Assembly (NCBI GenBank): GCA_038883335.1
Contig: JAVZMI010000003.1
Location: forward strand, 62,001-126,000
Direction of reading: 5' to 3'
DNA length: 64,000 nt
DNA from: Candidatus Bathyarchaeia archaeon
Lineage (GTDB): Archaea; Thermoproteota; Bathyarchaeia; Hecatellales; Hecatellaceae
Below the pieces are notes generated by a model. The model did no database searches. It saw only the letters and a list, made by a program, of their open reading frames with translations, and was not told the DNA's origin. A program made the position numbers and the translations under genes. Shown here one piece after another: positions 17,251 through 25,519 of the stretch. Positions within the stretch are counted from its first letter, which is position 1; every line of letters starts with the position of its first letter.

Positions 17251-17409
17251 TTTAAAGCAGGACCCTATCGAAGACCCCGCGGTTTGTTAAAATACTGTGA
17301 GAGCCGTCTTTGGTCTACGTTCAGGCTGAATGGTCTCAAGAGCAGGATCTAGCGGTTGACATACCCCTTCTAATTTTTCCTGCGATACTCTAACCCTATG
17401 TTTAGCCGC

Positions 17410-17820
17410 CTATTCGTATTCGTTGGTACTGGCGGGGGAGAGCCAGTCAATTAGTCTTCGGAGATCATCAGACTCTAGCTCAACCTCGATAGGTCCGAGA
17501 GGAGACTCTCCTGAGGGCTCACATAGAGAGAAACGCCCAACATAAGCTACCTGCTTGTTCAGATAGAACTTGATTCGGTCACCCTCGACCCTCTCGTGAA
17601 GAAACCGCCGCACTGCATCTCTGATGCGCTCCTGCCTAAGCAGTGCTTGGACCCTCGATAGGCTCTCAATGCCTTCTCCCTGGAAGGTCAACGTCTGGAA
17701 GAGCCCCCCTTCTACAAGCTCGACCTTCGCCAGCGGGAAAAGGTTCTCGAGTGCTTTCCTAACTTTCTCGCAATCTTCTGTGGGGTAAACCCTTACTGCG
17801 CCTCTGAGTTGAACTCTCAC
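17410..17820 (-). CDS. UPF0201 family protein
   Basis: An archaeal protein of unknown function (136 residues). It starts MRVQLRGAVRVYPTEDCEKV and contains FYLNKQVAYVGRFSLCEP and LGPIEVELESDDL, both diagnostic of UPF0201, whose fold resembles ribosomal protein L5. It begins inside the end of the UPF0200 kinase gene, about 62 bases overlapping in another frame. The GTG start at 17820 is preceded by AAAGGAGGT, a near-perfect Shine-Dalgarno sequence embedded in UPF0200 codons. In some archaea the two are fused into one protein. Confidence 0.85.
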   Translation of the reverse strand: MRVQLRGAVRVYPTEDCEKVRKALENLFPLAKVELVEGGLFQTLTFQGEGIESLSRVQALLRQERIRDAVRRFLHERVEGDRIKFYLNKQVAYVGRFSLCEPSGESPLGPIEVELESDDLRRLIDWLSPASTNEYE

Positions 17821-18367
17821 GTAGAACCTCCTTTAGAAATTCCTTAACATTACGCTCCAATTCTTCACTTTCCCCCTCAATGATTTTATCCGCCATTTGG
17901 ATGGCTGCAGGTGTTCCCACCTCTATCTCGTTCCGCTCCCTCTCAAGGAAAGCTTCGATACCTCCAACATCATCGCTACGTCCACGTCCGAGTGTTCTCC
18001 TAAACCTGACCATGTGAGGTGTGTCGATGGCGAGCAACCAAAAATGGGGGAAAGCCTGCCTGAACGCCACAACCTCGTCGGGGCTTCTGATGCCGTCCAC
18101 CACCACCACTGGCTCTTTCTCTCTTTTCACAGCCTCTATTGCCCACCGTGCCACAACTTGAGGCCCCCCCTCCTCACGCAACTGGAACATTAACTTACCT
18201 AACCCTTGAGCTGTAGGCTCGATCCCCCTCCGCTTCGCCTCCATTCTGATCAGATCCCCCATGACTACTACTGCACAGGACTGGGCCCTTAGATGTTCCG
18301 CCGCCGTAGACTTTCCAGCGGCGGGCATCCCTGTAATACCTATGACGATTTTGTCATCGCAACTCAA
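17759..18367 (-). CDS. UPF0200 family nucleotide kinase
   Basis: A P-loop kinase related to dephospho-CoA, adenylate and cytidylate kinases. GMPAAGKST at 13-21 is the Walker A motif; VVVDGIRSPDEVVAF and a lid-like basic stretch RRTLGRGRSDD follow. Substrate is unknown, with nucleoside monophosphate most likely. The start is a TTG at 18367, just downstream of a TATA box, giving a very short leader. The last 20 or so residues overlap UPF0201 and look unconserved, so the functional domain probably ends near residue 183. Confidence 0.82.
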   Translation of the reverse strand: MSCDDKIVIGITGMPAAGKSTAAEHLRAQSCAVVVMGDLIRMEAKRRGIEPTAQGLGKLMFQLREEGGPQVVARWAIEAVKREKEPVVVVDGIRSPDEVVAFRQAFPHFWLLAIDTPHMVRFRRTLGRGRSDDVGGIEAFLERERNEIEVGTPAAIQMADKIIEGESEELERNVKEFLKEVLRESSTQRRSKGLPHRRLRES

Positions 18368-18395
18368 CTTTCACACCTGGCAGGTGAAGGTAACT

Positions 18396-18408
18396 GGGTT
18401 TTATATGG
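18396..18408 (-). promoter_or_regulatory. TATA box for UPF0200
   Basis: The minus strand reads CATATAAAACC here, about 30 bases ahead of the TTG at 18367. A second AT-rich element (AACTTTATTTC near 18415-18424) on the plus strand probably serves thpR. Confidence 0.5.
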
Positions 18409-18463
18409 GTAATAAACTTTATTTCTTTTAGAACACGCCCAATGGCTTTGGGTGGCGTGAAAG

Positions 18464-19042
18464 TTGCTGGAGCGAATAAGAAGTTTCATAGCCTTCGACC
18501 TCTCCGATGAGAAGCTACTCGACAGACTCGTTGAACTGCAGAGAACCCTTCTCGATACAGGAGCCGACCTCAAACTAGTGGAGAGAGAGAACCTCCACCT
18601 AACCCTCCGCTTCCTCGGCGAACTACCGCCTGACGTCACTCAAGCTGTCACTGCTGTGGTGCAAACAGTCACCTTCAAGCCGTTTACAATCCACTTTCGC
18701 GGTCTAGGAGTCTTCCCCAACTTCCATCACATAAACGTGGTCTGGGTAGGTGTCCGTGAAGGAGCTGAAGAGATGCAAGCCCTCTTCAACCAGATCGAGC
18801 CGAAGCTGCGGAAACTTGGCCTTCGCCCAGACCAAAAAGGCTTCAGCCCACACCTTACTATAGCTCGCGTAAAGACTGGGAAGAATAGGGAAAGACTGGT
18901 TGAGGTCGTCCAAAGCCTATCTGATTGTGAGGTGGGGGAAGTTTCAAGTGGACCGCTGAAGCTGAAGATGAGCACACTAACCTCAAAGGGCCCTCAATAT
19001 TCAACCATCTGCCAGAAGGAGCCTAACGTCCAAGATGACTAA
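18464..19042 (+). CDS. thpR: RNA 2',3'-cyclic phosphodiesterase (ThpR, 2H family)
   Basis: A two-histidine phosphoesterase historically called 2'-5' RNA ligase; it opens 2',3'-cyclic phosphates. The two catalytic motifs are present: HLTL at 45-48 and HLTI at 130-133, in a protein of 192 residues. The start is TTG with GGTGG eight bases upstream. Its end overlaps the start of the CCA-adding enzyme by eight bases, so the two are translationally coupled and a joint role in tRNA 3'-end handling is plausible. Confidence 0.9.
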   Translation: MLERIRSFIAFDLSDEKLLDRLVELQRTLLDTGADLKLVERENLHLTLRFLGELPPDVTQAVTAVVQTVTFKPFTIHFRGLGVFPNFHHINVVWVGVREGAEEMQALFNQIEPKLRKLGLRPDQKGFSPHLTIARVKTGKNRERLVEVVQSLSDCEVGEVSSGPLKLKMSTLTSKGPQYSTICQKEPNVQDD

Positions 19043-20480
19043 CTTGGATGACGTGATAAGTGAAGTTAAAAAAAGAGAAGTACCTACACTTGAAGAGAGG
19101 GAAGAAGTCCTAAAACTGGCTGAGATGTTACAGGCTAGAGTAGAAGAGGAAGCACAGAAACACCAAATAGATGTGGAGAGTCGAGTTGAAGGCTCAATAG
19201 CCAAAGACACTTGGTTGAGGAGCGATAAAGATGTTGACATCTTCCTTCTATTCCACCCCAGTCTTGAGAGAGAAAAGTTAAGCACGCTTGGCCTCAAGAT
19301 TGCCGAAGCCAGCGTAAGAGAGTATGGAGGGGTTAAACGCTACGCGGAACATCCATACATAGAGAGCCGAGTTGGAGACTTGAAGGTAAACATAGTCCCA
19401 TGCTACAAGGTTGAATTGGGACGTTGGAAGAGCTCCACCGACAGAACACCCTTCCACACTGAGTACATTAAAGCGAGGCTGAGATCCGCGGAGCAGAAAA
19501 CGGAGGTGAGGCTTCTCAAGAGATTTATGAAAGGGGTCGGAGTGTACGGAGCAGACATAAAGACGGGTGGCTTCAGCGGATACCTCGCAGAGCTCCTAAT
19601 TCTCAACTCCGGAGATTTCGTCACAACTTTAAAGGCTGCAAGCATGTGGAGGGAGGGTGAACTCATCGACATCGAGGGACACTATAAAGACAGAGTCGAG
19701 GATGCCAAAAGACTCTTTGACGACCCTCTCATAGTCGTAGATCCTGTAGATTGGCGTAGAAATGTGGCTTCAGCCCTTAAAAAAGAGTGTTTTAACACCT
19801 TCAGGGCGGCCTCCAAATACTTCCTTAAAGCTCCCAACCTAGCTTTCTTCTATCCGCCACAGCCAAAACCCTTAACCCAAGAGGAGCTGCGTAGGATTCT
19901 AATTGATAGGGGAGCCGATTTAATCTTTGTTATATTGGAAAACATCGAGGCAGTGCCGGACATCCTTTGGGGGCAACTTTATAAAACGTTAAAATCTCTA
20001 GGTAGACTGTTAAGACAGCATGACTTTAAACTCCTGAGATCGACTGCGTGGAGTGACGAGCGAAAATATAGCATCTTAATCTTCGAGGTTGAGAGTAACC
20101 GCCTAAGCCGTCTAAAGAAACATCTAGGGCCGCCTGTATCCTCAGCGGATGAGGAAAAGTTCCTGGCGAAACACAACGCCACAGCAGCTACTGGGGCAGG
20201 GCCATGGATTGAGGCTGATAGGTGGGCTGTCCTGAAAGAGCGCAAATTCTCAGAGGCTGAGGCGTTATTAACCTACGGGCTGACTGAAGGAGTTACAGTT
20301 ACCGGTATACCTAGCAGAGTTGCGAAGGCTGCCAAGGAAGGGGTAGAGATCCTATTAAATGAAGAAATTGAAAAATTCTATAGGAAGCAAACCGAGTTTA
20401 ATGTGGTATTAGTAAAATTCTTGGATGGGAGACCGGGATGGCTTGAACAGGCTGATACCGTTAAAGGAGCCTCTCGCTGA
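19035..20480 (+). CDS. cca: CCA-adding tRNA nucleotidyltransferase, archaeal class I
   Basis: Adds or repairs the 3' CCA of tRNAs. The nucleotidyltransferase motif GSIAKDTWLRSDKDVDIF near 53-70 supplies the metal-binding Asp 66 and 68. The rest has the archaeal class I layout (FSGYLAELLI and DPVDWRRNVASAL). Length is 481 residues, slightly longer than the family average. The tRNA-Lys gene in this window already encodes CCA, while the other tRNA does not, so this enzyme would be needed. The kinase gene downstream overlaps its end. Confidence 0.95.
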   Translation: MTNLDDVISEVKKREVPTLEEREEVLKLAEMLQARVEEEAQKHQIDVESRVEGSIAKDTWLRSDKDVDIFLLFHPSLEREKLSTLGLKIAEASVREYGGVKRYAEHPYIESRVGDLKVNIVPCYKVELGRWKSSTDRTPFHTEYIKARLRSAEQKTEVRLLKRFMKGVGVYGADIKTGGFSGYLAELLILNSGDFVTTLKAASMWREGELIDIEGHYKDRVEDAKRLFDDPLIVVDPVDWRRNVASALKKECFNTFRAASKYFLKAPNLAFFYPPQPKPLTQEELRRILIDRGADLIFVILENIEAVPDILWGQLYKTLKSLGRLLRQHDFKLLRSTAWSDERKYSILIFEVESNRLSRLKKHLGPPVSSADEEKFLAKHNATAATGAGPWIEADRWAVLKERKFSEAEALLTYGLTEGVTVTGIPSRVAKAAKEGVEILLNEEIEKFYRKQTEFNVVLVKFLDGRPGWLEQADTVKGASR

Positions 20481-21210
20481 AGCCCTCAGACCCCTCCTCT
20501 GCTACCCTCGATGGGATGAGGCAGAGTTCTTAAGCCGACTGAAGGAGTTGGAATCACTCAACGTGGAGGCCATAGAGTTATCAGGCCCCACGAAGATCTT
20601 TAACTTCCAAGTTCTTGGGAAGGGCTGCGATAGTATAGTGGCTGCATCCATTTTGAAGGGCGGCGATCGATGTGCTCTGAAGATTCGACGCTTAGATGCT
20701 AGCAGAGTTGACACCTCCCATGAGGCTGAGATGCTGGAGAAGGCTAACGCTGTAGGCATAGGCCCTAAACTTCGCGGGTACACCCGAAACTTCATAACTA
20801 TGGAGCTTATCGAAGGGAAGCCTTTACCTCAGTGGATTAAAGACTTGAGAGGTAGGGGGAGCAGCAGGCGGCTAAAGCTTGTAGTTGTGGAGGCTCTTAA
20901 GCAGTGTCGTCTACTAGACTCTATAGGATTAGACCACGGCGAACTCAGCAGGGCGCCCAAACATGTAATTATAGACCACATTGACCAGCCACGCATAATA
21001 GACTTTGAGAGCGCTAGCGTTGTAAGAAGAAGATCGAATGTGACTGCTCTAGCTCAATATCTCCTAGTTAGTAGCAGTTTATCCCGCGAAATATGCAAGA
21101 GACTCCGAATCGTGAGTAGAGACGAAGTAATTGATGCGCTACGAAGATATAAGAATGAACCTAGTGATGGAAACTTCGAGGAATTACTCGCCACAATAGA
21201 GCTAGTTTGA
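20425..21210 (+). CDS. RIO-like predicted serine/threonine kinase
   Basis: An archaeal member of the small kinase family near RIO kinases (261 residues). Visible elements are a glycine-rich loop VLGKGCDSIV at 63-72, an ATP-binding Lys at 86 (ALKIRR), a catalytic loop GLDHGELSRAPKHVII at 168-183, and IIDFES at 191-196 in place of the usual DFG. The catalytic loop lacks the Asn of classical kinases. The substrate is unknown. The assigned ATG overlaps cca by about 56 bases; a later start would remove the overlap. Confidence 0.75.
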   Translation: MGDRDGLNRLIPLKEPLAEALRPLLCYPRWDEAEFLSRLKELESLNVEAIELSGPTKIFNFQVLGKGCDSIVAASILKGGDRCALKIRRLDASRVDTSHEAEMLEKANAVGIGPKLRGYTRNFITMELIEGKPLPQWIKDLRGRGSSRRLKLVVVEALKQCRLLDSIGLDHGELSRAPKHVIIDHIDQPRIIDFESASVVRRRSNVTALAQYLLVSSSLSREICKRLRIVSRDEVIDALRRYKNEPSDGNFEELLATIELV

Positions 21211-21262
21211 TGTTGCAACAGCGGAATAAATTTCATATGCAAGCAGGGTAGTAAGTTATGGT

Positions 21263-21598
21263 ATGGTGGCTGAGAAGATGACCGAGGCGGCAAATTATGT
21301 ACAATTGAAGAGGTTAGAGGATCTAGTCCACCTTGTAGCCTCTTCACCATCGCCGCACCTTCTCTACATGGACATTGAGGGTAAACCCACGTATTTTGTA
21401 CAGACGATAGCTATCTTCGGCCCGTCAACATTATATTATGTGAAGACTGAGGATAAGATACCAAGGAAGTATATAGTATTCAACAGATACCAAGATAAAA
21501 TAACCTACAGCGATCAGCTTGGGACAGACCCGCAAGCGGTGTACATCCCTATCCTCCACGTTGAGAAGACCAATATATTCCCTGCCACCCAAACTTAA
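21263..21598 (+). CDS. Conserved-looking hypothetical protein
   Basis: A 111-residue soluble protein with no motif I recognise. It has an N-terminal helix (EAANYVQLKRLEDLVHLV) and a beta-rich second half with many Tyr residues (STLYYVKTEDKIPRKYIVF, TYSDQLG). Codon use resembles its neighbours. AATAAATTTC around 21224-21233 could be its TATA box. It lies between the kinase and the deoxyhypusine synthase-like gene on the same strand. Confidence 0.6.
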   Translation: MVAEKMTEAANYVQLKRLEDLVHLVASSPSPHLLYMDIEGKPTYFVQTIAIFGPSTLYYVKTEDKIPRKYIVFNRYQDKITYSDQLGTDPQAVYIPILHVEKTNIFPATQT

Positions 21599-21675
21599 GA
21601 CCTAAAGGATAGAAGCTAAATGACCCTTTAAGGTGGCAGATCCTTTGTTTAGTTGCAGAGAAACTTGCCTGGGGC

Positions 21676-22821
21676 TTGAATCCACGCTTATTTGGCGGTA
21701 TGAATCATACGTTCACCCCTAGGATGGAGGAGTGCCAGGTGGATAAGCGAGAATTCCTCACAAAGCCGAGGATAGAACCTATAAAACTTCGAGAGAACAT
21801 GACTGTTAAAGAACTTGTGGAAAACTATGCTAGGTCAGGAGTTTTCAACGCGGGGCACCTCTCTGAAGCCTGTAGGATCTATGAGAGGATGCTTCAGGAG
21901 AACGCGACAGTATGTCTAACACTATCTGGCGCAATGACACCCACAGGGATGGGCGGCATGATAATTACGATGGTTGAGAGAGGACTGATAGACTTCATCA
22001 TCTCTACAGGTGCAAACCTATACCACGATCTCCACTTTGCCTTAGACTTGCCAGTCCACCAAGGCGACCCCCACGTAGACGACCGCGTCCTATATAGAGC
22101 AGGCATTGAACGGATATATGACGTCTTCATAACGGACGACCTCTTACGTGCGACAGACACCTTTATACAGAGTATCCTAAGAGACAGAAAATTTGACGCC
22201 CCTATCTCCACAGCGGAACTCCACCACATAATCGGCGAAGCTGTTCTGGCGAGAGCCAGATACCCTGAAAAGTCCCTGCTGGCGCAAGCCGCAAAGTATA
22301 ACGTCCCAGTCTACTGCCCCTCCCCAGGCGACTCCTCGATAGGTATGAACACAGCTGTAACCAAGCTATTAGGCAGCTCATTAACGGTTGATCCAGACCT
22401 AGACGTACTCGAGACTACAGCAATAGTCCTGAATAGCGAGCTTAATGGGGTTATCGAAGTTGGCGGCGGGGCTTCTAAGAACTTCTACATGCAAACTCAG
22501 CCTATGCTTTGGCAGATCTTGAATGTGAATAAGGGTGGGCATGACTATTTCGTGCAGGTAACAACAGACGCCCCTCACTGGGGCGGCCTCTCAGGAGCAA
22601 CACCGCAAGAGGCTATCTCCTGGGGCAAAGTCAACCCAAATGAGGTTAGAAACCACGTTGTAGTCTACTGCGATGCTACTATCGCTGTTCCAATTATATT
22701 CTCCTACGCGTTGGACACAGTTGGTAGGCGTCGATTGAGACAGTTATATCTCAGGAGGGGTGAGTTCTTGGATGCTTTGCGAAAAGTTTGTGGAAGTGTG
22801 GAAGAAACTTCTGGCCATTAA
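21676..22821 (+). CDS. Deoxyhypusine synthase-family enzyme
   Basis: Deoxyhypusine synthase transfers an aminobutyl group from spermidine to a lysine of aIF5A; relatives make other polyamines. TLSGAMTPTGMGGMII and IISTGANLYHDLHFAL match the NAD-binding core, IGMNTAVTKLLGSS lies in the middle, and EAISWGKVNP contains the Lys (about 318) at the position of the catalytic Lys. The wording TGANLYHDLHFALDLP resembles the DHS-like subgroup, so hypusine formation is likely but not certain. The first start is TTG at 21676; ATG codons at 21700 and 21724 are alternatives. A T-run follows the stop. Confidence 0.85.
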   Translation: MNPRLFGGMNHTFTPRMEECQVDKREFLTKPRIEPIKLRENMTVKELVENYARSGVFNAGHLSEACRIYERMLQENATVCLTLSGAMTPTGMGGMIITMVERGLIDFIISTGANLYHDLHFALDLPVHQGDPHVDDRVLYRAGIERIYDVFITDDLLRATDTFIQSILRDRKFDAPISTAELHHIIGEAVLARARYPEKSLLAQAAKYNVPVYCPSPGDSSIGMNTAVTKLLGSSLTVDPDLDVLETTAIVLNSELNGVIEVGGGASKNFYMQTQPMLWQILNVNKGGHDYFVQVTTDAPHWGGLSGATPQEAISWGKVNPNEVRNHVVVYCDATIAVPIIFSYALDTVGRRRLRQLYLRRGEFLDALRKVCGSVEETSGH

Positions 22822-22828
22822 AGAAGCC

Positions 22829-22835
22829 TTTTTTT
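22829..22835 (+). terminator. Oligo-T terminator after the DHS-like gene
   Basis: Seven consecutive T bases begin eight bases after the stop codon. Archaeal RNA polymerase terminates at such runs without needing a hairpin. Confidence 0.4.
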
Positions 22836-22962
22836 GAGATAGTTGAAAAAGCAGTTTTGCCAAAGTCTACAGAGATAGCGTCATGTGTTCACGACCATGT
22901 TTAGCCTGTGCGAATCGGCCACTAACTGAATCAACAGTTTTATTAGTTTCACAGTTAACTAG

Positions 22963-23499
22963 GTGGTTGGTGATCATACGGCTTCCTGTCAAAAGTGCGG
23001 TAAAGAGCTACCTGCTAACGCGACTTTCTGTCCCAGCTGTGGAGAGCAGTTGGTGGCAACTACAAGAAAAGGCTCAAGCCTGAAGCTAGCTGATCTCGGC
23101 TCCAGAGCGGTTGCAGCAGTCGTAGACCACATAGCGATAATTTTTGCGGCATTATTGTTTAGATTAGTTGTGTCTGCTTTGATGTTCCCCTTTCACTGGG
23201 CTTTCAATTTTATGGCGTTTTTTGATCTCTTCGGTTTGAACTGGGTTTTATGGGTTATATACTTTACTTACTTTGAAGGATCTCAAGGTCAAACGCCTGC
23301 GAAGAGGTGGTTGAGGATAAAGGTTGTCAGGGAAGATGGTTCAAGTGTTGACTATGGCGCGGCGTTAATTCGCAATGTCCTTAGGATAGTTGACTTACTA
23401 CCAGCATTCTACATTATAGGGGTTGTTCTAGTGGCTTTAAGTGGTAAGAGGCAGAGGTTAGGAGACATTGCTGCGCGAACTTTAGTCGTACAGGCTTAA
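22963..23499 (+). CDS. Zinc-ribbon RDD-family membrane protein
   Basis: A 178-residue protein. The N-terminal zinc ribbon has Cys at 9, 12, 23 and 26 (CQKC and CPSC). An RDD domain begins SRAVAAVVDHIAIIF near 47, has two or three hydrophobic helices (roughly 50-75, 85-105, 145-165) and ends with QRLGDIAARTLVVQA. RDD proteins are proposed ion transporters or membrane organisers. The GTG start at 22963 lies 22 bases after TTTTATTAG, so the mRNA is probably leaderless. It converges with the winged-helix gene at 23570. Confidence 0.78.
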   Translation: MVGDHTASCQKCGKELPANATFCPSCGEQLVATTRKGSSLKLADLGSRAVAAVVDHIAIIFAALLFRLVVSALMFPFHWAFNFMAFFDLFGLNWVLWVIYFTYFEGSQGQTPAKRWLRIKVVREDGSSVDYGAALIRNVLRIVDLLPAFYIIGVVLVALSGKRQRLGDIAARTLVVQA

Positions 23500-23569
23500 T
23501 TGAGGGAGAAATATCACCTTATAGAAAGGCTAAATATTTTTACGGACGGATAGATTTAAGGTGGTAATT

Positions 23570-23896
23570 TTAGTCAATCGATACAAGAGACGAATATTTT
23601 AGATGTTGCACCTTGAGGTAATAAGATCTCATCGCTCCTTTGAAGCCTGCTCTGCCCTTAAAGAAGCGCTCATACTCGCGGATGGGCTTGTCCGTGCGTA
23701 GAATAACGCCTTTCTTCCAATAGTAGTTTAACACGGCCCAAACAGCCGACTCACCGAGACCCGTCGCCCTAACAATCTGCCTATGCGTCTTAGGCTTACC
23801 ATCACCCAGAACAGCGAACATCTTGTCCCAAGAAGGATGACGCGAACCAGCCACAAACATCCCTACAACATCATTCTCAATCAACGATATAAACAT
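23570..23896 (-). CDS. Winged-helix DNA-binding protein
   Basis: A 108-residue protein whose middle part (MFAVLGDGKPKTHRQIVRAT, then GESAVWAVLNYYWKKGVIL) reads as a helix-turn-helix with wing, as in archaeal transcription regulators. The C-terminus is basic and aromatic. No sensor domain is visible. It lies between the RDD gene and the tRNA at 24013, both in other transcription units. Confidence 0.6.
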   Translation of the reverse strand: MFISLIENDVVGMFVAGSRHPSWDKMFAVLGDGKPKTHRQIVRATGLGESAVWAVLNYYWKKGVILRTDKPIREYERFFKGRAGFKGAMRSYYLKVQHLKYSSLVSID

Positions 23897-24012
23897 TCAT
23901 AGTTTGAACGAAAATCCAAAATGCATTTTGCGGAGAAAATCAAAAGAAGATTTAGAGAACTTCTTTCTCAAAAATAACCCCAAAAAGCGCTTAAATTCTA
24001 TAAATTTAGTAG

Positions 24013-24159
24013 TGGGGCAGAGGGGATTTGAACCCCTGAGCTCCAGCGTTCTGCACCCTGGCTAGGGCTCCCCAGGTTCCCCACACCTCTGCTTCGCGGT
24101 GCTCTGGGATCTTCTTGGCATACCCTAGAAGGGATTAGACCAAGCTAGACGACTGCCCC
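24013..24159 (-). tRNA. Intron-containing tRNA, isotype unresolved (proline-like D arm)
   Basis: The minus strand starts with acceptor strand GGGGCAG and ends with CTGCCCC plus discriminator A. The T arm AGGGG TTCAAAT CCCCT is canonical and the D region reads GTCTAGCTTGGTCTA. The gene spans 147 nt, about 70 more than a mature tRNA, so one or more introns are present. A hairpin with stem CTTCT and AGAAG lies near the D arm and D-stem bases GTCT pair best with AGAT beyond it, which suggests an intron in the D loop. GTCGTCTAGC and discriminator A resemble tRNA-Pro, and a TGGGGA string fits anticodon GGG, but I could not fold a full cloverleaf. CCA is not encoded. Confidence 0.7.
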
Positions 24160-24284
24160 TTGAATTTTCTAACACGAGCACGGTATTGTTCTCCACTTCT
24201 TTATCACTATTTCTCTAATTGCAGACTTCGCTGGGGCGTAGAGTTTTAATGTGGCAAAGCCATGGAGAGTATAAGCAAACCATA

Positions 24285-24294
24285 AACTTAAATT
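24285..24294 (+). promoter_or_regulatory. Possible TATA box of the rpoD-L18e-L13-S9 operon
   Basis: An AAACTTAAAT element lies about 50 bases upstream of the rpoD start at 24340, leaving room for a short leader with the AGAGGAAT ribosome-binding site. Confidence 0.4.
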
Positions 24295-24339
24295 GTTGGG
24301 ATTACCTTCATCGGTTCATTCCAAGGTTGGAAGAGGAAT

Positions 24340-25158
24340 ATGGAAGTTAAGATCATAGAGAAGACTGAGAATTCAATCCGCTTCATTTTAGCTGGTTCAA
24401 CACCAGCCTTCGCCAACGCCCTCCGACGCATAATGATAAGCGAAGTCCCATCTATGGCGATAGATGATGTATTCTTCTACGATAACAAATCCGCCTTGGA
24501 TGATGAAACAATAGCTCACAGGCTGGGTTTAATTCCGCTGAAAACAGACCTCGACACCTATGTGCTCCCAGAAGCGTGTGAGTGTAAGAGTGAGACTGGG
24601 TGTAACCGTTGTCGAACACTTATAACTTTGGAGGCTGAGGCTGAAGGTTCGATGAAGACTGTCTACTCAGGTGATCTGAAGTCCGAGGATCCAGACGTAA
24701 CCCCAGTTTCACCCCGAATTCCAATAGTTAAGCTCGCCTCTGGGCAGAAGATCAAACTTGAGGCCTACTCAAGATTGGGTACAGGTAAACAGCATGCTAA
24801 GTGGCAACCTACATCAGCTTGCGCCTACAAATATCTCCCCGTTATAGAGATCAATAAGTCAACATGTGATGCGTGTGGAAAGTGTGTAGAGGCTTGCCCG
24901 AAGAGGGTCCTTGGCTTCAGGGACAATAAGATTATGGTGATAGACCTCCTTGCCTGCACGCTGTGTATGGAGTGCGTTAAAAAATGCCCTATGAAACCCC
25001 CCGCAATCGAGGTTTATGGGGATGATACCTCCTTCGTGTTTTACGTTGAGACCACAGGCGCCCTGCCTGTTGAGAAGATTATATACCACGCAGTTAAAAT
25101 TCTTATAGAAGGAGCTGAGAAATTCGTTAAAGAGGTCAAGAGCGTGTGTGGGGGCTAA
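24340..25158 (+). CDS. rpoD: RNA polymerase subunit D (Rpo3) with two iron-sulfur motifs
   Basis: Archaeal equivalent of bacterial alpha and eukaryotic Rpb3; it nucleates RNA polymerase assembly with subunits L, N and P. The dimerisation core opens FILAGSTPAFANALRRIMISEVPS. A ferredoxin-like insert then carries two complete cluster motifs, Cys 176, 179, 182, 186 and Cys 206, 209, 212, 216. Many archaea have only one or none. Additional cysteines at 80, 82, 88 and 91 may bind zinc. The 272-residue gene heads the rpoD, L18e, L13, S9 operon and overlaps or abuts the next start. Confidence 0.96.
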   Translation: MEVKIIEKTENSIRFILAGSTPAFANALRRIMISEVPSMAIDDVFFYDNKSALDDETIAHRLGLIPLKTDLDTYVLPEACECKSETGCNRCRTLITLEAEAEGSMKTVYSGDLKSEDPDVTPVSPRIPIVKLASGQKIKLEAYSRLGTGKQHAKWQPTSACAYKYLPVIEINKSTCDACGKCVEACPKRVLGFRDNKIMVIDLLACTLCMECVKKCPMKPPAIEVYGDDTSFVFYVETTGALPVEKIIYHAVKILIEGAEKFVKEVKSVCGG

Positions 25159-25159
25159 G

Positions 25160-25519
25160 TTGAAGGCAAGAACCACTAACCCTGAGAGACTAGAGCTCAT
25201 TAGGGCGCTGCGTAAAGCGTCGCAGGGAGGAAAGGTTAGGATTTGGCGTGTGCTGGCTGAGTATATAATGCAACCCAGAAGGAGGAGAGTGACGGTGAAC
25301 CTAAGCCGGGTAAACCGCCATACACGAGGTGGTGACGTCGTCATAATACCGGGTAAGACTTTAGGTTCGGGGAATATAAACCACCCCGTCTCGATTGCGG
25401 CCTTTGATTTTTCCGCAAAGGCTAAAGAGAAAATAGAGAGAGCCGGAGGGAGTTGCCTAACAATTAACGAAATAGTCGCTCAGATTCCCAATGGTTCAAA
25501 TGTGAAGCTAATCGGGTGA
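25160..25519 (+). CDS. rpl18e: Ribosomal protein L18e (eL18)
   Basis: A large-subunit ribosomal protein. I place the start at TTG 25160, giving MKARTTNPERLELIRAL, which matches the usual L18e N-terminus; GGGGG lies just upstream. A GTG at 25148 would overlap rpoD and add four residues. VTVNLSRVNRHTRGGDVVII and PGKTLGSG are typical. The stop overlaps the L13 start. Confidence 0.94.
   Translation: MKARTTNPERLELIRALRKASQGGKVRIWRVLAEYIMQPRRRRVTVNLSRVNRHTRGGDVVIIPGKTLGSGNINHPVSIAAFDFSAKAKEKIERAGGSCLTINEIVAQIPNGSNVKLIG

Noticed and set aside
17759-17820. Programmed frameshift joining UPF0200 and UPF0201
   Set aside because: A strong internal Shine-Dalgarno and GTG start explain separate translation; no slippery run is obvious.
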